Below the pieces are notes generated by a model. The model was not told the origin of the DNA, ran no database searches, and saw only the letters and a list, made by a program, of their open reading frames with translations. A stretch of 23,682 nt of DNA, taken from assembly GCA_964611385.1 (NCBI GenBank), contig CAZSXS010000058.1, positions 1-23,682 on the forward strand, written 5' to 3'. This stretch comes from CAZSXS01 sp964611385 (GTDB lineage Bacteria > Bacillota > Clostridia > Lachnospirales > CAYPQA01). Made by a program: the position numbers and the translations under genes. Positions 22,239 through 23,682 of this stretch are shown here, piece after piece (position 1 is the stretch's first letter; each line of letters opens with the position of its first letter).

Positions 22239-23627
22239 CTAAAACTCGGCGTTTTTCACAGTCCGAGGGAAGGGTACCACGTCGCGGATGTTTCCGATTC
22301 CCGTCATGTACATGACGCAGCGTTCAAAGCCCAGGCCGTATCCGGCATGTTTGACACTACCGTATCTGCGAAGGTCAAGATACCACCAGTAGTCCTCTTC
22401 CTTTAGGCCGCATTCCTCAATGGCCTGTAAAAGCACGTCCAAGCGTTCCTCTCTTTGGCTGCCACCAATCAGCTCGCCGATCCCAGGCACTAATAAATCC
22501 ATTGCAGCAACAGTCTTCCCGTCGTCGTTTCTTCTCATATAAAAGGCCTTGATTTCCTTGGGATAATCCGTTACAAAGACAGGGCTTTTGTATACCTGCT
22601 CTGTCAGATACCGTTCATGCTCGGTTTGTAGGTCTATGCCCCATTTCACTGGGTAGGTAAAATCCACGCTTGCCTTGGACAAGATTTCAACGGCCTCCGT
22701 GTAGGTCACACGGGCATATTCTGAGTTTACCAGAGCATTGAGCCTTCCCAAAAGTTCCTTGTCAACAAAGCTGTTTAAAAATTCAAGCTCTTCCTTGGCG
22801 TTTTCGAGCACATAGGAGACAATGTATTTTAACATGTCCCAGGCTAAACGCATGTCATCGTTCAGATCCGCAAAGGCGATTTCCGGCTCTATCATCCAAA
22901 ATTCTGCTGCATGGCGGGTTGTGTTGGAGTTTTCAGCCCGGAAGGTAGGACCGAAGGTATAGACATCTCGGAAGGCCATGACAAAATTTTCAACGTTCAG
23001 CTGTCCGCTAACGGTAAGGTTTGCCATCTTTCCAAAAAAATCTTCCTTATAATTGACCTTTCCATCGGGGGTCTTGGGGATGTTCTCCAGGTCAAGGGTA
23101 GTCACTTGGAACATTTCCCCCGCTCCCTCACAGTCACTGCCCGTGATGAGTGGTGTATGGACATAGACAAAGTTTCTTTCGTTAAAGAACTTGTGGATGG
23201 CAAAGGCTATGAGAGAGCGAATCTTAAACACAGCAGAAAAGGTGTTGGTTCGAGGCCGCAGATGGGCGATGGTGCGCAGATACTCAAGGCTGTGCCTTTT
23301 CTTTTGTAAGGGGAAGGAGGCGTCGGCTAGACCTTCCACAAGGACTTCAGCTGCCTTGACCTCAAAGCTTTGCTTGGCACCGATGCTCTCTACAAGAGTA
23401 CCCTTCACCGTTATGGCAGAGCCTACGCCCAACTTACTGATTTCATCAAAATTATTTATCTCCGTATCGAAAACGACTTGAACGGACTTAAAGAAGGTTC
23501 CGTCGTTTAATTCAATAAAGCCAAAATTTTTATTATCCCGCAGCGTCCGAACCCAACCGCCCAGTACGATCTCTTTCCCAATAAATTTTTGGTAGTCTGT
23601 AAAAATTTCCTTGATCTTCGTATACAT
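22239..23627 (-). CDS. asnS: Asparaginyl-tRNA synthetase
   Basis: It charges tRNA-Asn with asparagine in the cytosol. The 462 residues are the usual length. The N-terminal OB-fold has GWVRTLRDNKNFGFIELNDG, which binds the anticodon. The class II core has motif 2 FRAENSNTTRHAAEFWMIEPE and motif 3 GLGFERCVMYMTGIGNIRDV followed by PFPRT. The AEFWMIEPE wording separates it from the aspartyl enzyme. Start ATG 23627 has only a weak site (GTGGGA). The gene stands alone; part of its promoter may lie past the window end, where AT-rich TATTAT-like sequence is seen near 23665. Confidence 0.97.
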   Translation of the reverse strand: MYTKIKEIFTDYQKFIGKEIVLGGWVRTLRDNKNFGFIELNDGTFFKSVQVVFDTEINNFDEISKLGVGSAITVKGTLVESIGAKQSFEVKAAEVLVEGLADASFPLQKKRHSLEYLRTIAHLRPRTNTFSAVFKIRSLIAFAIHKFFNERNFVYVHTPLITGSDCEGAGEMFQVTTLDLENIPKTPDGKVNYKEDFFGKMANLTVSGQLNVENFVMAFRDVYTFGPTFRAENSNTTRHAAEFWMIEPEIAFADLNDDMRLAWDMLKYIVSYVLENAKEELEFLNSFVDKELLGRLNALVNSEYARVTYTEAVEILSKASVDFTYPVKWGIDLQTEHERYLTEQVYKSPVFVTDYPKEIKAFYMRRNDDGKTVAAMDLLVPGIGELIGGSQREERLDVLLQAIEECGLKEEDYWWYLDLRRYGSVKHAGYGLGFERCVMYMTGIGNIRDVVPFPRTVKNAEF

Positions 23628-23682
23628 TGTAATCCCACTTTCTAAAAATTTTTGAACATACTAATATAATAAACCTAGGCTG

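Overview
The window looks like a chromosomal segment of a spore-forming, low-to-moderate GC anaerobe of the class Clostridia. The reasons are a pyruvate phosphate dikinase, a SleC-type clostridial spore cortex-lytic enzyme, SpoIIP, a Spo0A-C-like small protein, a TxpA-type type I toxin, strong AGGAGG ribosome binding sites with occasional TTG/GTG starts, and sigma-A promoters very close to consensus. The genus cannot be fixed from the sequence alone. No rRNA, tRNA, CRISPR array, prophage or complete insertion sequence was seen.

Layout. Positions 1-660 hold a long non-coding leader with inverted repeats, followed by glmM (cell-wall precursor synthesis) and ppdK (PEP/pyruvate interconversion), each with its own promoter; a strong two-way terminator ends ppdK. 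Positions 4841-6500 are an accessory patch: a YcxB-like membrane protein, a 102-bp MITE-like element, an AraC-type gene cut off after its first helix-turn-helix, and a compact type I toxin-antitoxin module (28-residue toxin on the minus strand, convergent antisense RNA on the plus strand). Positions 6304-9082 are a three-gene ABC-2 export operon behind a consensus promoter and a leader with an internal terminator. Positions 9083-10340 contain a frameshifted small gene (DUF6794-like) facing an XRE regulator across a palindromic control region.

Positions 10340-15236 hold a c-di-GMP phosphodiesterase (HD-GYP) and oligoendopeptidase F on the minus strand, divergent from a single-chain ABC exporter. 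Positions 15263-19780 are a sporulation-flavoured cluster: sleC, a Cys/Gly-rich small protein behind a near-perfect sigma-K-type promoter, spoIIP, an XRE regulator and a Spo0A-C-like protein. Two more copies of the MITE-like element lie in opposite orientation on either side of the Cys-rich gene, and a possible fourth remnant lies further on. Positions 19928-23682 hold a WecA/TagO-type transferase with a UroD-family methyltransferase-like gene just behind it, then repeats and a terminator, and asnS on the opposite strand.

The most notable items are the type I toxin-antitoxin module placed exactly at the break of the AraC gene, the ~103-bp repeat family with terminal inverted repeats, the sigma-K-linked Cys-rich protein between two inverted copies of that repeat, and the dispersed palindromic motifs shared by the glmM leader and the uroD/asnS intergenic region. 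Most of the rest is ordinary core-genome content.
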